Positions 1 to 11,382 of a DNA stretch of 64,000 nucleotides are shown here, in pieces. The DNA lies in NCBI GenBank assembly GCA_009823395.1, contig CM020505.1, positions 6,999,629-7,063,628 of the forward strand. The letters run 5' to 3'. The stretch's first letter is position 1. Each line of letters starts with the position of its first letter. The position numbers were made by a program, and so were the translations under genes. The notes beneath the pieces are model-generated. The model was not told where the DNA came from. It ran no database searches and worked only from the letters and a program-made list of their open reading frames with translations. This stretch comes from Thamnaconus septentrionalis. Its lineage: Eukaryota; Chordata; Actinopteri; Tetraodontiformes; Monacanthidae.

Positions 1-735
1 AAAGGTCAACTTTGTCCTAGCGACATGGGCCCACTTTCTGTTTCATACGGATCCCCTAAGACACACCTATGCCAAATTTGGGGCTTCTAGCCCATGAGGA
101 ACCCTGAAACCCTAACCCTAATTTCAGCTAACCCTAACTTCAGCCTTATCGCTAACCCTAATTCAATGCAAGTCTATGAGGGTCAAAGGTCAACTTTGTC
201 CTAGCGACATGGGCCCACTTTCTGTTTCATACGGATCCCCTAAGACACACCTATGCCAAATTTGGGGCTTCTAGCCCATGAGGAACCCTGAAACCCTAAC
301 CCTAATTTCAGCTAACCCTAACTTCAGCCTTATCGCTAACCCTAATTCAATGCAAGTCTATGAGGGTCAAAGGTCAACTTTGTCCTAGCGACATGGGCCC
401 ACTTTCTGTTTCATACGGATCCCCTAAGACACACCTATGCCAAATTTGGGGCTTCTAGCCCATGAGGAACCCTGAAACCCTAACCCTAATTTCAGCTAAC
501 CCTAACTTCAGCCTTATCGCTAACCCTAATTCAATGCAAGTCTATGAGGGTCAAAGGTCAACTTTGTCCAAGAGACATGGGGCCACTTGCTGCTTCATCA
601 GGATCCCCTAAGACACATCCACGCCAAATTTGGGGCTTCTAGCCAATGAGGAACCCCGAAACACTTACCCTAATTCCAGCTAACCCTAATTCAATGCAAG
701 TCTATGAGGGTCAAAGGTCAACTTTGTCCTAGATA
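1..735. repeat. 184-bp tandem satellite with telomere-like CCCTAA words
   Basis: A unit beginning AAAGGTCAACTTTGTCC recurs at 1, 185, 369, 553 and 713. The first three units are exactly 184 bp and appear almost identical. The fourth is diverged and shortened to 160 bp, and the fifth is a stub of about 20 bp. Each full unit contains four or five CCCTAA-type words separated by short spacers. The array continues past the left edge of the window. It lies in an intron of the myotubularin-family gene and stops about 50 bp before a splice acceptor. Confidence 0.95.
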
Positions 736-786
736 CATTAGATTTCAGAGTTTAACTGTAGTTTCTGTTTTCATACGTCAATCAAG

Positions 787-2740
787 GGCTTTTCTGAAAC
801 ACTCTGCTGAAATGGTCTACTACCTGGATGGAAGAAATGCTTCTGTGGTTCTTCAAGGTAAAAAAAACATCAACAACATATTCTTTCACAGCTTGAATTG
901 AAAACATATAAAGTCGCCTTTATGGATTCCTGACCTGTGGCGTTCTGTCTCACCTGTTCAGAGGAAGAAGACAGAGACCTGAGCTGCGTGGTGTCGTCCC
1001 TGGTGCAGCTCATGTTGGACCCTCATTACCGAAGCCTCGCTGGCTTTCAGAGTTTGGTTCAGAAGGAGTGGGTGATGGCTGGCCATCGCTTTTTGGACCG
1101 CTGCAACCACTTAAAGAAGAACGACAAAGAGGAGGTGCTCTAGTGACGTGAATAATACAGGAGTCAAACCAAGCTGATGTGCTTTGATATTTACATCTGT
1201 TTCTTTCTTTCTCACCTCAGTCCCCGCTGTTCATGCTCTTCCTCGACTGCGTGTGGCAGTTGATGAACCAGTATCCTGCTGCGTTCGAGTTCACCGAGAC
1301 TTACCTGATTATACTGAGTGACAGCATGTGGATCCCTCTCTTCAGTACTTTTCTCTTCAATTCTCCCCGACAGCAAGCTCAGCACTTACTGGTGAGGAAT
1401 GAAGCATTTCCTCCTTTTTTTTTTTTTTTTTTTTTTTTACAATTTCATACGTTGTAGTAATGCATCAAGTAAATCAGTCAAGGACACAGATGGTAGTCAT
1501 GTACTCTGACAGTCGTTTCTTTCCATATGTCTTATAATATGTGTGTGATAATTGTTTATAATGAGATTTTTCTCTTATATTCTAGAATAGTTGAAAATTT
1601 ACATCGCAGATCAGTTTACTGCATATAAGAAAGACTAAGAACAACCAAATTTCATCTCAGACACGATATTTTCCCACTATTCATGTGAGAGAAATAAAAG
1701 AAAACAATAACTAAGAAGTAATGTACCAAGACAAATGGAAAAACGAACCGATAAGTCATGTTTTTATGCGCAGTGCTGGGCTTCAGTTTGAATGCCGCTG
1801 TGTGTTTTTCTACAGGACTTTGCCAAGAGTAAAGCCATCCCTCCAGGAGAAGAACAGACGGCCTATTTCCCTCCAGTTTGGAACTGGTCTCAGCAGTTCT
1901 CCACCAAGGACCAGACCCTTTTTAACAACCCCATGTATGTGGGGAAAGGAGCTGCCTGTGTTCAGAATGGGGAAGTGAAAACCTTCAGACGCGCAAAGGT
2001 ACATTAAGTTCGATTGTTTTGTGTTGTTTTGTTTTTAGGTAGACAAGGTCTTCTGCTTTCATTTAAAAAAAAAAGAGAAAAAAACCCTCTGGCTTTTCTT
2101 CTCCCTCCTCACCTCTCCACCCCAACAGAAAACCTTCAGCTCAACTTTCCGAGGAACCCCCACGTCCCTGCGTAACGGACTGAGAGGCGGCGAGGAGTCG
2201 CTGCCCAGGCGGAGCTCCCTGGTGTCGGAGCTGAAGCCAGACTTCACGCCGGTGAAGGACGACAGCCCCTCGGAGCGCTACTTCCGGGACTGGTTCTCGC
2301 GGCCCGCCGACCAGCAGGGCATGCTGCTGCCCCTGCTCATGCCTTCACACTTGGCCCTGTGGAAGCTGTTCTTCCTGCGCTGGGTCCCCGAAGCGTGCAT
2401 CCCCGGAGGAGGCCCCGTCACCGCCTACCACAAGCTCTCCCAACTGGTCGACGAAATTGAGATTCTGCAGAGCCAGCTGCGGCAGTACAAGGGGCCCAGC
2501 CCCGGCAACACGCCGCTGCCCAGCCCGTCCAGGCCGCCCTCCGACCAGAGGAGGATGTATTTTACAGCCATTTCCTTCAATGACTCTCCGACACCGCCAG
2601 ACTTCCTCACGTCCTCCTTTCCTTATTCGCCAGCAGGAAACCTGTGCCGCCCCGGCATCCTCGGGACTCCCATCAGCAAGTTTCTGAACGGGGCCAGGAC
2701 CTGGCTCTCCACAGAGACCCTCGATAACGACACTGTCTGA
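787..2740 (+). CDS. mtmr10: Myotubularin-related protein, MTMR10-like (3' part, five exons)
   Basis: Exons at about 787-857, 962-1134, 1221-1391, 1816-1998 and 2129-2740 (TGA at 2738-2740) have canonical splice sites and join in one frame. The product is the C-terminal part of a myotubularin phosphatase-like domain (FLKHSAEMVYYLD; GFQSLVQKEWVMAGHRFLDRC; QYPAAFEFTETYL; FLFNSP) followed by the MTMR10/11/12-type tail (YFRDWFSRPAD; LWKLFFLRWVPEA; SSFPYSPAGNLCR; WLSTETL at the end). From memory, the tail fits MTMR10 best. MTMR10 and its relatives are catalytically dead 3-phosphoinositide phosphatases thought to partner active family members on membranes. The catalytic-motif region lies left of the window, so inactivity cannot be checked here. 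MTMR12 or MTMR11 is the alternative. The first exon's acceptor is the least certain boundary. Confidence 0.82.
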
Positions 2741-5100
2741 GGTTGAGGGCGCTCCAGTTGGAAGTTTCAGCTTGTTCTCCGATACCTCTGTCTTAAGTAC
2801 CAACAGCAAACACGAGCTTTGGACTCGTGAGTTTGTTTTAATTATAAGCTAAATTTGCACCGCTGATGCTGTCTTGAAAGTCAATAGAATTCTCAGAACC
2901 GAAGTGCCATCTCGAGACCGGAATCATCATTTTCCCAACACAGTCAGGATTAACTGAACCCTAATAATTGGCCTGTGTCATTGAAATATAATGTTAAGTT
3001 TATCATTGGCTGTGATGAAAAGTTATGATCATTCCATGATGAGACTTCAGACGCTTGTTTTTACTCCAGCAGAGCTGATCGGCAGCATGGAACAGTGATA
3101 TGTTGGAATTATTTTTTTTAATTGAAGGAAATGTATGGCAAAATCATATTTCATCTATAATCTTTTTTTTTTAGAAAGAGGAACAGAAACTAATTTGAAA
3201 ACGTCGTGGACGCAAAGAGGTTTGGGGTTGAATGTAAAGGCTTTTTCTCTCCTCTGTATGTTGCACAAACCCAATGTTTTTTTACTCCAAGTGCCCATTT
3301 TTTTTAAGGGGTTGTTGGGATTTCCGTGTAAGTAGCAGGACCATGTTAATTCAGGGTCTCACTTTGTAGCTCAACTTTTCTTTTTAAGCCGAGATAACAG
3401 CTTGTATTTTTCAGTTTCATCGAGCAGGGGGTAGTCTGCTCTGTGGGAAGTGCAGTGATGAGAAATTCACTCTGTGGCATTTCCTCTTCTCGTTTGAAGG
3501 GCTTCTTTCGAACTTTTATAGTGGCCTTCTGGTAAGGCTCCGAGGGGAAAGCATGCAGATTTGAAAAGGAAAAAAATAGTAAATACAAGCAAAGGGAAAA
3601 TCTGGGGCTTTTACTGAAAATCAGTGTCTGGTTTAGTGAATATTGCGTCAGCTACTGTTACTGATCCAATGACCTTGACAGTGACGGATCGATAACCAAT
3701 GATATACTTTAACTTTATAGGCAAAGCACAAGAAAACATCAGCATTAAATCAAATGCATTTTCTATACATACACACCATATGGGATGTTGCCATGCTAAG
3801 TCATAGTGATCAACTGCATTATCTGAATTGTAAATGATTGACAGTAGAAAACAGGCAGTCAAGTGACATCTTCTTTGTCTTATTGTACAACATTCAATAT
3901 TTCTATAAGCTTGTGCGCGTGTTGCTGATACTTTGACGGTCGGGCACCCTGACAGTGTCCTCAGAAGTCAGTCCTCCTGAGCTTGGATGAACAGGTCTGG
4001 AAATGGATCTGGTGCCTCTTTAAATGTATGCAAAACTAGCACTGTCATGCTGTTAGTGTCTTAAAGTGATAGGGTAGCATTTAATTTAAAGGTCCTTTGT
4101 TGTGTTAATGTAAGACCACTGGACAGACTCGGGCTCAATAATCCCTAGATGTTAGATGAACCAATTTACAACAGATGGACTCTGGAATAACTAGTTCAGG
4201 TGATTGTTTGGAAGTAGGTGTGTATAGTGCGAGTGCAGAACCTGCCCTCCCAAATGCTATTAATTGCACATTTTACTCAATATATAGTATAGTTTGTTTT
4301 AAGGGTGGTTGAATATATTTTTTGGAAGACCATTATAAATACTGTAAATGCTTGAAATTTTCAAAATTAATATTTTTGAATAATGGTACTAAAATACATT
4401 TATCCTTGATTTAGTCTTTATATTTTATGAAGAGATATTTATATGCCGTGTTTTTTCCACTAATTCAGAGTTGCTCTCTGCTGTGATTGAATGACGATTG
4501 TGCTCCCACGACAGCGCAGTTTGATCCTGATTATCGGCAGATGTATTTATTCAATTATGCAAATGTTTTGTGAATGGGGGGTCGCAACTTATACTGTAAA
4601 TCCCTTGTGCCTTTTTGGGAAGGGTTTTGTAATCTGTTGAATTGTTCTCATTTTCTAAAAACTAAATCTTCACCGTTTCTCAGTCATGTTATAAGGTGAA
4701 CACTGAAGCTTTTTTTCTCTCAAATTTTGGCTGAATGTGTACCAGTAACCAATAAGAACAACATCTTTAAATGAACATGCCTTCCGACTCTCTTTTCTCT
4801 CCTATTTGCTATCCGTCCACTATCAAAGTACTGTACTATTCACATCTCTAAGCATGAAAATATGTTGTAATATGAATACACATTTTTTTCTGATGAGAAA
4901 AGGGGAATCACTGCCAAGGAGGAACAAAAACAAACCAAACAGGTTCTCAGCTCTGCTGCTCAGTCTCAGGTGCAAGGTAACTTTTATTACTAATATGTTT
5001 ACATGTCTAATAACCTTTTGTATCTACGATATGAACATAGCATTTCAATGAGAATTTTGTCTTCATTATTAGTATATAGTTGGAACAATAACTAGAAGTT
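2741..5100 (+). other. Probable 3' UTR and downstream flank of the MTMR10-like gene
   Basis: This AT-rich stretch has no open frame resembling a protein. It contains several TATTTAT-like words typical of vertebrate 3' UTRs, but I found no clear AATAAA downstream of the stop, so the mRNA end is not placed. Confidence 0.45.
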
Positions 5101-6229
5101 ACTAAAACAAAAACAAAAAAAAAAAGTTGTTAAATTTAACAACCAAATGTAAATCAACATTTTGTTGTGATCAGTGTAGCATTGTAGTTTAGGTGTGATG
5201 TCTGGTTAGCTCCCATTGACAAACAAGAAGTGAGCAGCTGAATGACCTGACCTACAGGAAGCAGGTGACTTTAGGTTCACTGTTCTCTTATCAGCAAATT
5301 CCATCTGTGAAAGGCCTCAAGTTAGTGTTCTGATACACTGGTCGAACTCATTTACAAGTCAAATGAGCTCTCAAATAAGCTTCAAAATGAACAATTTGAA
5401 AGTGGGGAGAGGAAGCGACACTGAAAACACACTCTCTGACTGTGGACAACACAGACCTTGTATCACTGGTAAGAGTGATTCATAGGGACATGTTGGATCT
5501 TATACCACAACTGTGTGATATGTTAGAACGGTTGCCAGGCGGCGGATAACAGTCAACAAACAGCAAGTTGGGGCGATGGATGTCATTGCACCGTCGCTGT
5601 TAATCAACAGAAACAACACAAGAGCAGGATAATTCGGTTTATTATATAAATGAGTTATTCAGCAGGCTTAACTTTGAGTAAGTGGCCAAAACCAAATCCC
5701 ATATGACGTCAGTCACTGTTCAGGACGGATGATCTACAGCTCCCTCTGCTGCTCAAAACAAAATCATCATGAACAATTAATACTCTATTCTCGCATATTT
5801 TATTTTGAGAGACCTCCTGAATAGAATTGTTTGTTGAGTTGTTTTTTTGGAGAATGTTTTTCATCCCTTAGTGATGAAATACTGCTTCTTTTCGACTACG
5901 TGAACGCCTCACCCTCAGGGTGATGCGCAATCGCAAAGTGTAAAATGATAGACATCCGTCCGAAAACATTTCAAAACGGATTAAAGCATGAGAGAAATTT
6001 GCGACTACCATTCTAGCGACACAACCAGTATGTAATAATTTCGTGCATGCTACTATTTGTGCATTTGAGAAAACAGGAAATTGAATAAACTCCATGACGT
6101 CATTGGTGAGCGCCTCTGCTGGCCTTCGAGATGGGCTCGACTCCTCAGCCTTGATTTTAACCAATTGTCCCCTCGGAATATCAAGGTTTTATTTGAAATC
6201 AAGACAAGCCTGTTCGCGATGACATTTAG
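5101..6229. other. Intergenic, nothing recognised
   Basis: No coding exon, RNA gene or transposon ends are recognised between the MTMR10-like 3' region and the CpG-rich start of ATXN1L. The short open frames around 5868-6241 have no recognisable similarity. Confidence 0.5.
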
Positions 6230-6600
6230 AGGTACGTTCACAGAACGACACGAAGCGGCGACACTAACGAGTGGGGCGGTGAGGGATGCACATCGGCGCG
6301 CGGGTTGTCAGCGGGAATGAGTCGAGCAAGAGCGGTGCAGTGCAGTCGGTTCATGTCGCTGCTAGTCGGCGGGGCTCTGTTAGCGCATAGTTAGCTCGCT
6401 AGGCTAGCACGCAGCCTCAGCGCTGCAACACACACAAGCGTAGCTGCCTGCTAGGTACAATATTTGAGCCGAGCAGCTACTGTAACTGTCGGTGTGACAT
6501 TGTACATTTTCTGCGGTGACGGCAAAGTGGTGGTTTCAAGTCGCTGGCTAACTTTAGCCAAGTTAACCGCCAGCTAACGGTAAACATAGTTGCGGGGTAT
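6230..6600 (+). promoter_or_regulatory. CpG-rich probable promoter and first non-coding exon of ATXN1L
   Basis: CG dinucleotides are dense here (for example GGCGCGCGGG near 6294-6303) compared with the AT-rich flanks. The next gene on this strand has an internal splice acceptor (cccgcag, exon starting at 7454) before its ATG at 7576, so an upstream untranslated exon is required. This island is the only good candidate. The transcription start is inferred, not seen. Confidence 0.5.
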
Positions 6601-7453
6601 TGAAATGTAGCTGAGAGGAAAACTCTCCACTGCAGCTACTTGTTTAAAACTTTGCTTGCGTGTGTCGTTTGTGAGGAGAGTTGTGTAGCAATGTTTGTTC
6701 GTTTGTGTTATTCCATTTTCGTGGATAAATGTTGCGTTTTAGCCAGGAACACAGTCGGCTTTTGATGAGGGGGAGACTACCGTGTCGATGAACATACCAT
6801 GGAGATGTTGCGCTTCCTCAAGGGACCAACTCGTTTCATACATTAAACACTGCTACTGCTACGGATGACTAACTACTAACCTTTGTTAATATTGCTAAAT
6901 ATCGCAACCTACTGGATTTGTAATGACTGCTTCGAAACTTATTTCGTTTGTTTGAATATGTTTGCTTGAACCAAAGTGTAAAGCTGAGCGTGTCAGTGGT
7001 GGAATGTACAGCACATACTTGCTCATTGTGAGAGACACAGTTGGAGATTTATAATGTCACCTAGACATTAACTGTCCAGCCAGAACCTTGGTACAAAAAA
7101 CAAAGAACAACCAATAAAAAGTGTTAATTCCTTCAGTATTTCAATTATTCCAAACCAGTCAGGCAAATTGGGCAAGAGAAAGAGTTTTGATTTTTTTTTC
7201 ATTTGAACTCTGATACAACTGTTGAGACTCTGAAAAGCAGTGTGCAGATCCAAGTAAAAGTCCAAAATCCTGCTTCCCCAGATTCATCAGGTCTAAAACA
7301 TCTGTGATCTCTAAATTGTTAGTAACAGTTAAGTTCACTGTCAGGTTTATTGACGTGTCTGCGCTGTTTATTGAGGCCTCATGAAGTCTTTGTACTCATG
7401 CGTACTTGAACTGTTTTTCTTATTTATTTACTTTTAATTCCCTGTTCCCGCAG
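6601..7453 (+). other. Probable 5' UTR intron of ATXN1L
   Basis: The interval between the CpG-rich region and the acceptor at 7452-7453 is AT-rich and has no plausible coding exon. Its 3' end has a pyrimidine-rich tract followed by cccgcag. Confidence 0.4.
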
Positions 7454-7575
7454 GTGACTCTGTAGACGAGGTCAGCCAGGTGATTTCAGAACTGGTTCCA
7501 GTCCGGGCTGACTGGCGTGCAAGTTTTACTTCCTGCGCAGTGCAATAATACCACGTGCTCAGTCAAACCATCGCA

Positions 7576-10500
7576 ATGAAAGCGGCTCAGGAGCGAAACC
7601 AGGAGTGCCTGCCTCCGAAGAAGAGGGACCTTCCAGTCAGCAGCAACAGCAGCAACAGCAGTAGCGGCGCTGGAGTCACAGCAGGGCCAGAGAGGGGAGG
7701 AGGAGGAGGAGGAGGGTGGTGGTGGTGGTGGTGGAGGAGGAGGAGGAGGAGGCACCACCGGCGGTGGCAGCATCTCAGCCGTGGGAGAAGACGATGCTGT
7801 CTCCATCCAGACCTCGGCGGGCAGCGGTGACCACCAGGGAGGGGCCGTGCCCTCGGAGTGGGTGCGGGCTCAGCCGGGGCTCCACTACAGCGTGGACAAC
7901 GCCGACGGCGTGCCGGCCGTGCCCGTCGACCAGTACAGCATGCTCTACAAAGTGGCTCTGCCGTCTGTCACCTACTCGCCCAACAGCCCCCACCCGGTGC
8001 TGAGCCACATCTCCTCAGCCTACACCGTCCACTCCCCGCTGCTGCAGCACCACGGCCTCCCCTACCCGCCGCTGGGCTACGCCCAGATCCCCCACTCCTC
8101 GGTCCAGTTCGTCAGCTCCCCTTACGCGGCCGTGCCTTACGCTTTACCGCCAGGCTTCGTTCCGGGGTCGCTCATTTCCCCCTCGGGCACCATCTCGCAG
8201 CCGCACGCCGTCTCCCACCTCGTCCCGTACCCACCCGTCATACAGGAAGGGGTGGTCTCCCCTCCCCCCCAGGCCCAGGTGGCCGCCCACACCTTTGCCA
8301 AAGTCGGAGCGTCCGCTGGCGCCATCCCGCTGATGCTTCCGTCGGAGCAGGCCGCCCAGCAGCACCTCGGGGCCGTGGGCGTCCTGTCTGCGAAGGACAT
8401 GGCCTTGCAGGGGCTGCCGGTCTACTACCAAGCTCAGGGGGCCAGGGCCGCCGTCAGCGCCAGAGACCCCCACGGCGGCCAGCAGGAGAACGAACCGGAG
8501 GTGAACGGGGGAGACAAAGCGCAGGGAACAAGGGAGCTCGCGCTGAACTCGGCCTACGTTGGCAAAAATGTGCGTCAGCTGCAGGCGACGCAGGAACACA
8601 GCCAAGACAGAGGCCCGCACAACCGATGGCTGGATGGAAGGAGCTCACCGGGGAGGCCCGGCACGCCGGACAGCGACCTGGAGGTAGGACGCACTCCCAA
8701 CACTCTGTATGTGTATGTTTTTTACCTCTAGTCGTCTAGGGCTGATAAGATGCGAGGCAAATGCTGTGGGAAGAAACTGTCTTCGTTTGTTGAAACATGC
8801 AAAAAAAAAAAAATCCAACGCAGGCATAAGTTACAGAGTTGCAGTTTTATTTTTTTGCAAAATGCTCCATTAGCTGACAGCAACGTTTTGGATACGTCAT
8901 GCTTTCTGCTTTTCACTTCCTCCCATAATTGTGTATTGCGATGCTCGAGCTAGTCTGGTAATCCTCACATACGATTGCTGTTTTCACCACAGCAGGGCCT
9001 TTTGTGCCTGCTTGTTCAATGAAAGAAGGGTTTTCAATCCTTAATTACAGTCGGCTTGAGGCCTACATAGAAAAAATAAAATTCAGATATATTATTCTAT
9101 ATATATTATATTTATACATGTATATTATTTTACTGAACTATAAATAGAAAAAAAATACTTATAGACGTTCTGGTTGTGGTCTTCCGCTATAAACGCTCAG
9201 AAATCGAATATTGCAGCAGTACTGAGGAATGGCAGGGTGTCAGAACACAGTTACCCCCCCCCCCCTCCCACACCCCCCAGGCTCAGCAGTCTTGTGTAAT
9301 TCAAGCTGATGTTGATGGGAAAAACAGATTTCCCATCACAAGAAGTGTTTCCGTTACCCTTAGTCACGTGTAAAATCTAAATATCGCGATAAAACACTGG
9401 AGAAAAAAAAACCTCTCAGAAAAGTTTTTACGCTCTCATGAGGTGGTGGTTTTTCAGACGTGTCGATACTGGTGCATGTTGGGAAAGTGTGATGGAAAAA
9501 CATTTTTCACGCTTGCATTTCGCAACAGCATTAGATGCAAAAGACTGCCGCAGTCGGTGAGAGTGCAGAGCAGTTTGGACGTCCGTCTTCCTGAAAGAGA
9601 TTCTCACAAAGAGATTTTAAGAGTATGACATCATCTTGCCAAGGTCAAAAGGACAAACACCTTTAAATGGAAACACTTGCAAGTATTGAAACTGTCAAAG
9701 TAGCGCTTTCATTTTGCAGAAAACTGTAACAAAAACCCAGCTACTGAACACGCAATGAGGCTTGTGTGTGTGTGTGTGTGTGAAAATGTATATATGCATA
9801 TACAGTATGTCTGTATATATATGTATATATACATAATATATATGTATATACACACACACATATATTTATTCTTCCTCACTTTGGTCACCTTGCAGGTGCA
9901 GCAGGTGGTCGGCCGCTTGGCCTCCTCTCACCAGGGTGCCAGCGGTGGTAGGAAGGAGGTCTCCTTCGCCTCCCCCGGTCCTCTCCAGAGCGCCGGCAAG
10001 GTGCGGGAGCTCCACGCCGAGGGCGTCATCGCCAGCCGGCCCGCCTACACCTGCCAGCCCACGGCCTACGGCGAGCTCCGAGCCCCCGCCAGCCTCCAGC
10101 ATCAGGCCGTGGTGCTGGCCAACGGACAGCCCCTCCTCATCCCCCTGGACCACCCTGCCCAGCAGCAGCAGCAGCAGCAGCAGCAGCTGCTGCAGCCCCT
10201 CCAGCAGCACTACGCGGGACAGGCCAACGACAACTCCGCCAGAGTGTGCCTCCCCGAAAAGGAGCCGCAGCCGCAGCAGCAGCAGGCGTCCGGCAACCCG
10301 TCTCACTTCATGAAGGGCGCCATCATCCAGCTGGCCACCGGCGAGCTGAAGCGCGTGGAGGACCTGCAGACGCAGGACTTTGTGCGCAGCGCCGAGGCCA
10401 GCGGCGGGCTGAAGATCGACTCCAGCATGGTGGTGGACGTGCGGCCCAGCCGGCAGAGGGCCGGCCTGGTGTCGCTGCACTTCACCGTGGGGGAGCAGCA

Positions 10501-10650
10501 GAGCCGCGTGGCCATCGACGTCCCGCCCGAGCACCCTTTCTTCGTGTTCGGCCAGGGCTGGTCGTCCTGCAGCCCCGAGCGCACGGCCCAGCTGTACGGC
10601 CTGGCCTGCCACCACCTGCAGGTGGGTGACGTGTGTGTGTCCGTCACCCT

Positions 10651-10700
<50 letters not shown>

Positions 10701-11187
10701 TCCTCCCCAGGACTTTGGTCAAGAGCAGCTCGGCGGCGCCGCCCGTCCACCAGCTCATGGGGCCTCCGGCTCCTCAGCAGTCACGGCCGCAGTCGCACCC
10801 GCGGCCGGAGCGAAGCCCCGGGAGAGAGCCGGACGGGACGGCGACCGGGACGGCGCCGACAAGGAGGCGGCGGCGGCGTTGATGGCCTCGGCTTCACACC
10901 TCGGGCCGCTCGGACTCGGCGATCCACCCGCCGGTCGGCCCGGCAGGACCTCGGCGGAGCACCCCAGGAGTCAGAGCAGTTACCACTTGCACACGCACAG
11001 CGCCGCCCTGGAAGGGGCCGGGTCCGGCAACCAGAGGCGCTGGTCCTCGCCCGGCCTCCAGCGATACGGCGCCAAAGGAGAAGAAGGGCCGCGCGGCCCC
11101 ATGAGCAGCTCCGGCCACCGGCGGCCCTCCTTCATCCCGCAGGAGGTCAAGCTGTCCATCGAGGGGCGCTCTAACGCAGGGAAGTAG
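7576..11187 (+). CDS. atxn1l: Ataxin-1-like protein (AXH domain), frame broken twice as read
   Basis: There are two coding exons: 7576-8683 (the exon starts at 7454) and 9896-11187, joined in phase 0 so that DLE meets VQQVVG. The start reads MKAAQERNQECLPPKKRDLPV, as in ATXN1L and ATXN1. The AXH domain is at 10301-10651 (HFMKGAIIQLATGELKRVED ... GQGWSSCSPERT ... VGDVCVSVTL). The C-terminus at 11108-11187 is RPSFIPQEVKLSIEGRSNAGK. The protein is a nuclear co-repressor partner of CIC, and AXH mediates dimerisation and CIC binding. Two changes of frame are needed: one in the Gly-encoding GGA/GGT tract at about 7693-7755, and one between the CAG tract and about 10870. The uncorrected second-exon frame stops at 10882, while the conserved C-terminus lies one frame over. 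Corrected length is about 800 residues against roughly 690 in human. The excess comes partly from Gln, Gly and Pro runs. Confidence 0.93.
7693..7755 (+). repeat. GGA/GGT trinucleotide tract in ATXN1L coding sequence
   Basis: Tandem GGA, then GGT, then GGA triplets encode polyglycine in the downstream frame. Read in the frame of the start codon they give Trp and Arg runs, so the correct frame changes inside the tract (see findings). Confidence 0.9.
8684..9895 (+). other. ATXN1L intron with (GT)n and an AT-rich palindromic stretch
   Basis: The donor is GAG|GTAGGA at 8684 and the acceptor is tgcag at 9891-9895. Near its 3' end the intron holds (GT)n at about 9763-9782 and alternating purine-pyrimidine ATATAC/GTATAT sequence to about 9866, which can fold back on itself. 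Nothing coding is seen. Confidence 0.85.
10160..10186 (+). repeat. (CAG)9 polyglutamine tract in ATXN1L
   Basis: Nine pure CAG codons follow Ala-Gln and precede Leu-Leu-Gln, in frame with the AXH domain downstream. Shorter CAG/CCG mixed Gln-Pro runs follow at about 10264-10287. Confidence 0.95.
10652..10699 (+). repeat. (CAG)16 polyglutamine tract directly after the AXH domain
   Basis: Sixteen uninterrupted CAG codons begin immediately after the last AXH strand (GDVCVSVTL) in the same frame. The tract is followed by a Pro/Gln/Ser-rich stretch. The second apparent frame change of the gene lies within or after this tract. Confidence 0.97.
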
Positions 11188-11267
11188 CAGCGCGGGTCCG
11201 TTCGGTAGCAACTGGACAGCGAGCGAGTGGAGGGCGAGTCTGCCGGGACGGGAGGAGGAGAGGAACA

Positions 11268-11350
11268 GAGAGGGAGAGAGAGAGAGAGAGAGAGAGAGCG
11301 ATGTAGCCTCAGAATGTTTGAGATTTTGCACACACACTCACACGCAGGCA

Positions 11351-11381
<31 letters not shown>

Positions 11382-11382
11382 G
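11268..11382 (+). repeat. (GA)n and (CA)n microsatellites
   Basis: A GAGAGA tract at about 11270-11299 and a CACACA tract at about 11360-11382 lie in the proximal 3' UTR of ATXN1L. Confidence 0.85.

Noticed and set aside
1..735. Regularly spaced repeats resembling a CRISPR array
   Set aside because: The unit is a contiguous 184-bp tandem satellite without unique spacers, in a vertebrate genome.
7555..7830. Open frame with polyTrp and polyArg in the ATXN1L N-terminal region
   Set aside because: It is the start-codon frame read past the frame break in the GGA/GGT tract; the conserved sequence lies in the neighbouring frame.
9866..10750. Long minus-strand open frame opposite the AXH exon
   Set aside because: It is a shadow of GC-rich coding sequence; poly-Leu is the complement of the CAG tract and no homology is recognisable.
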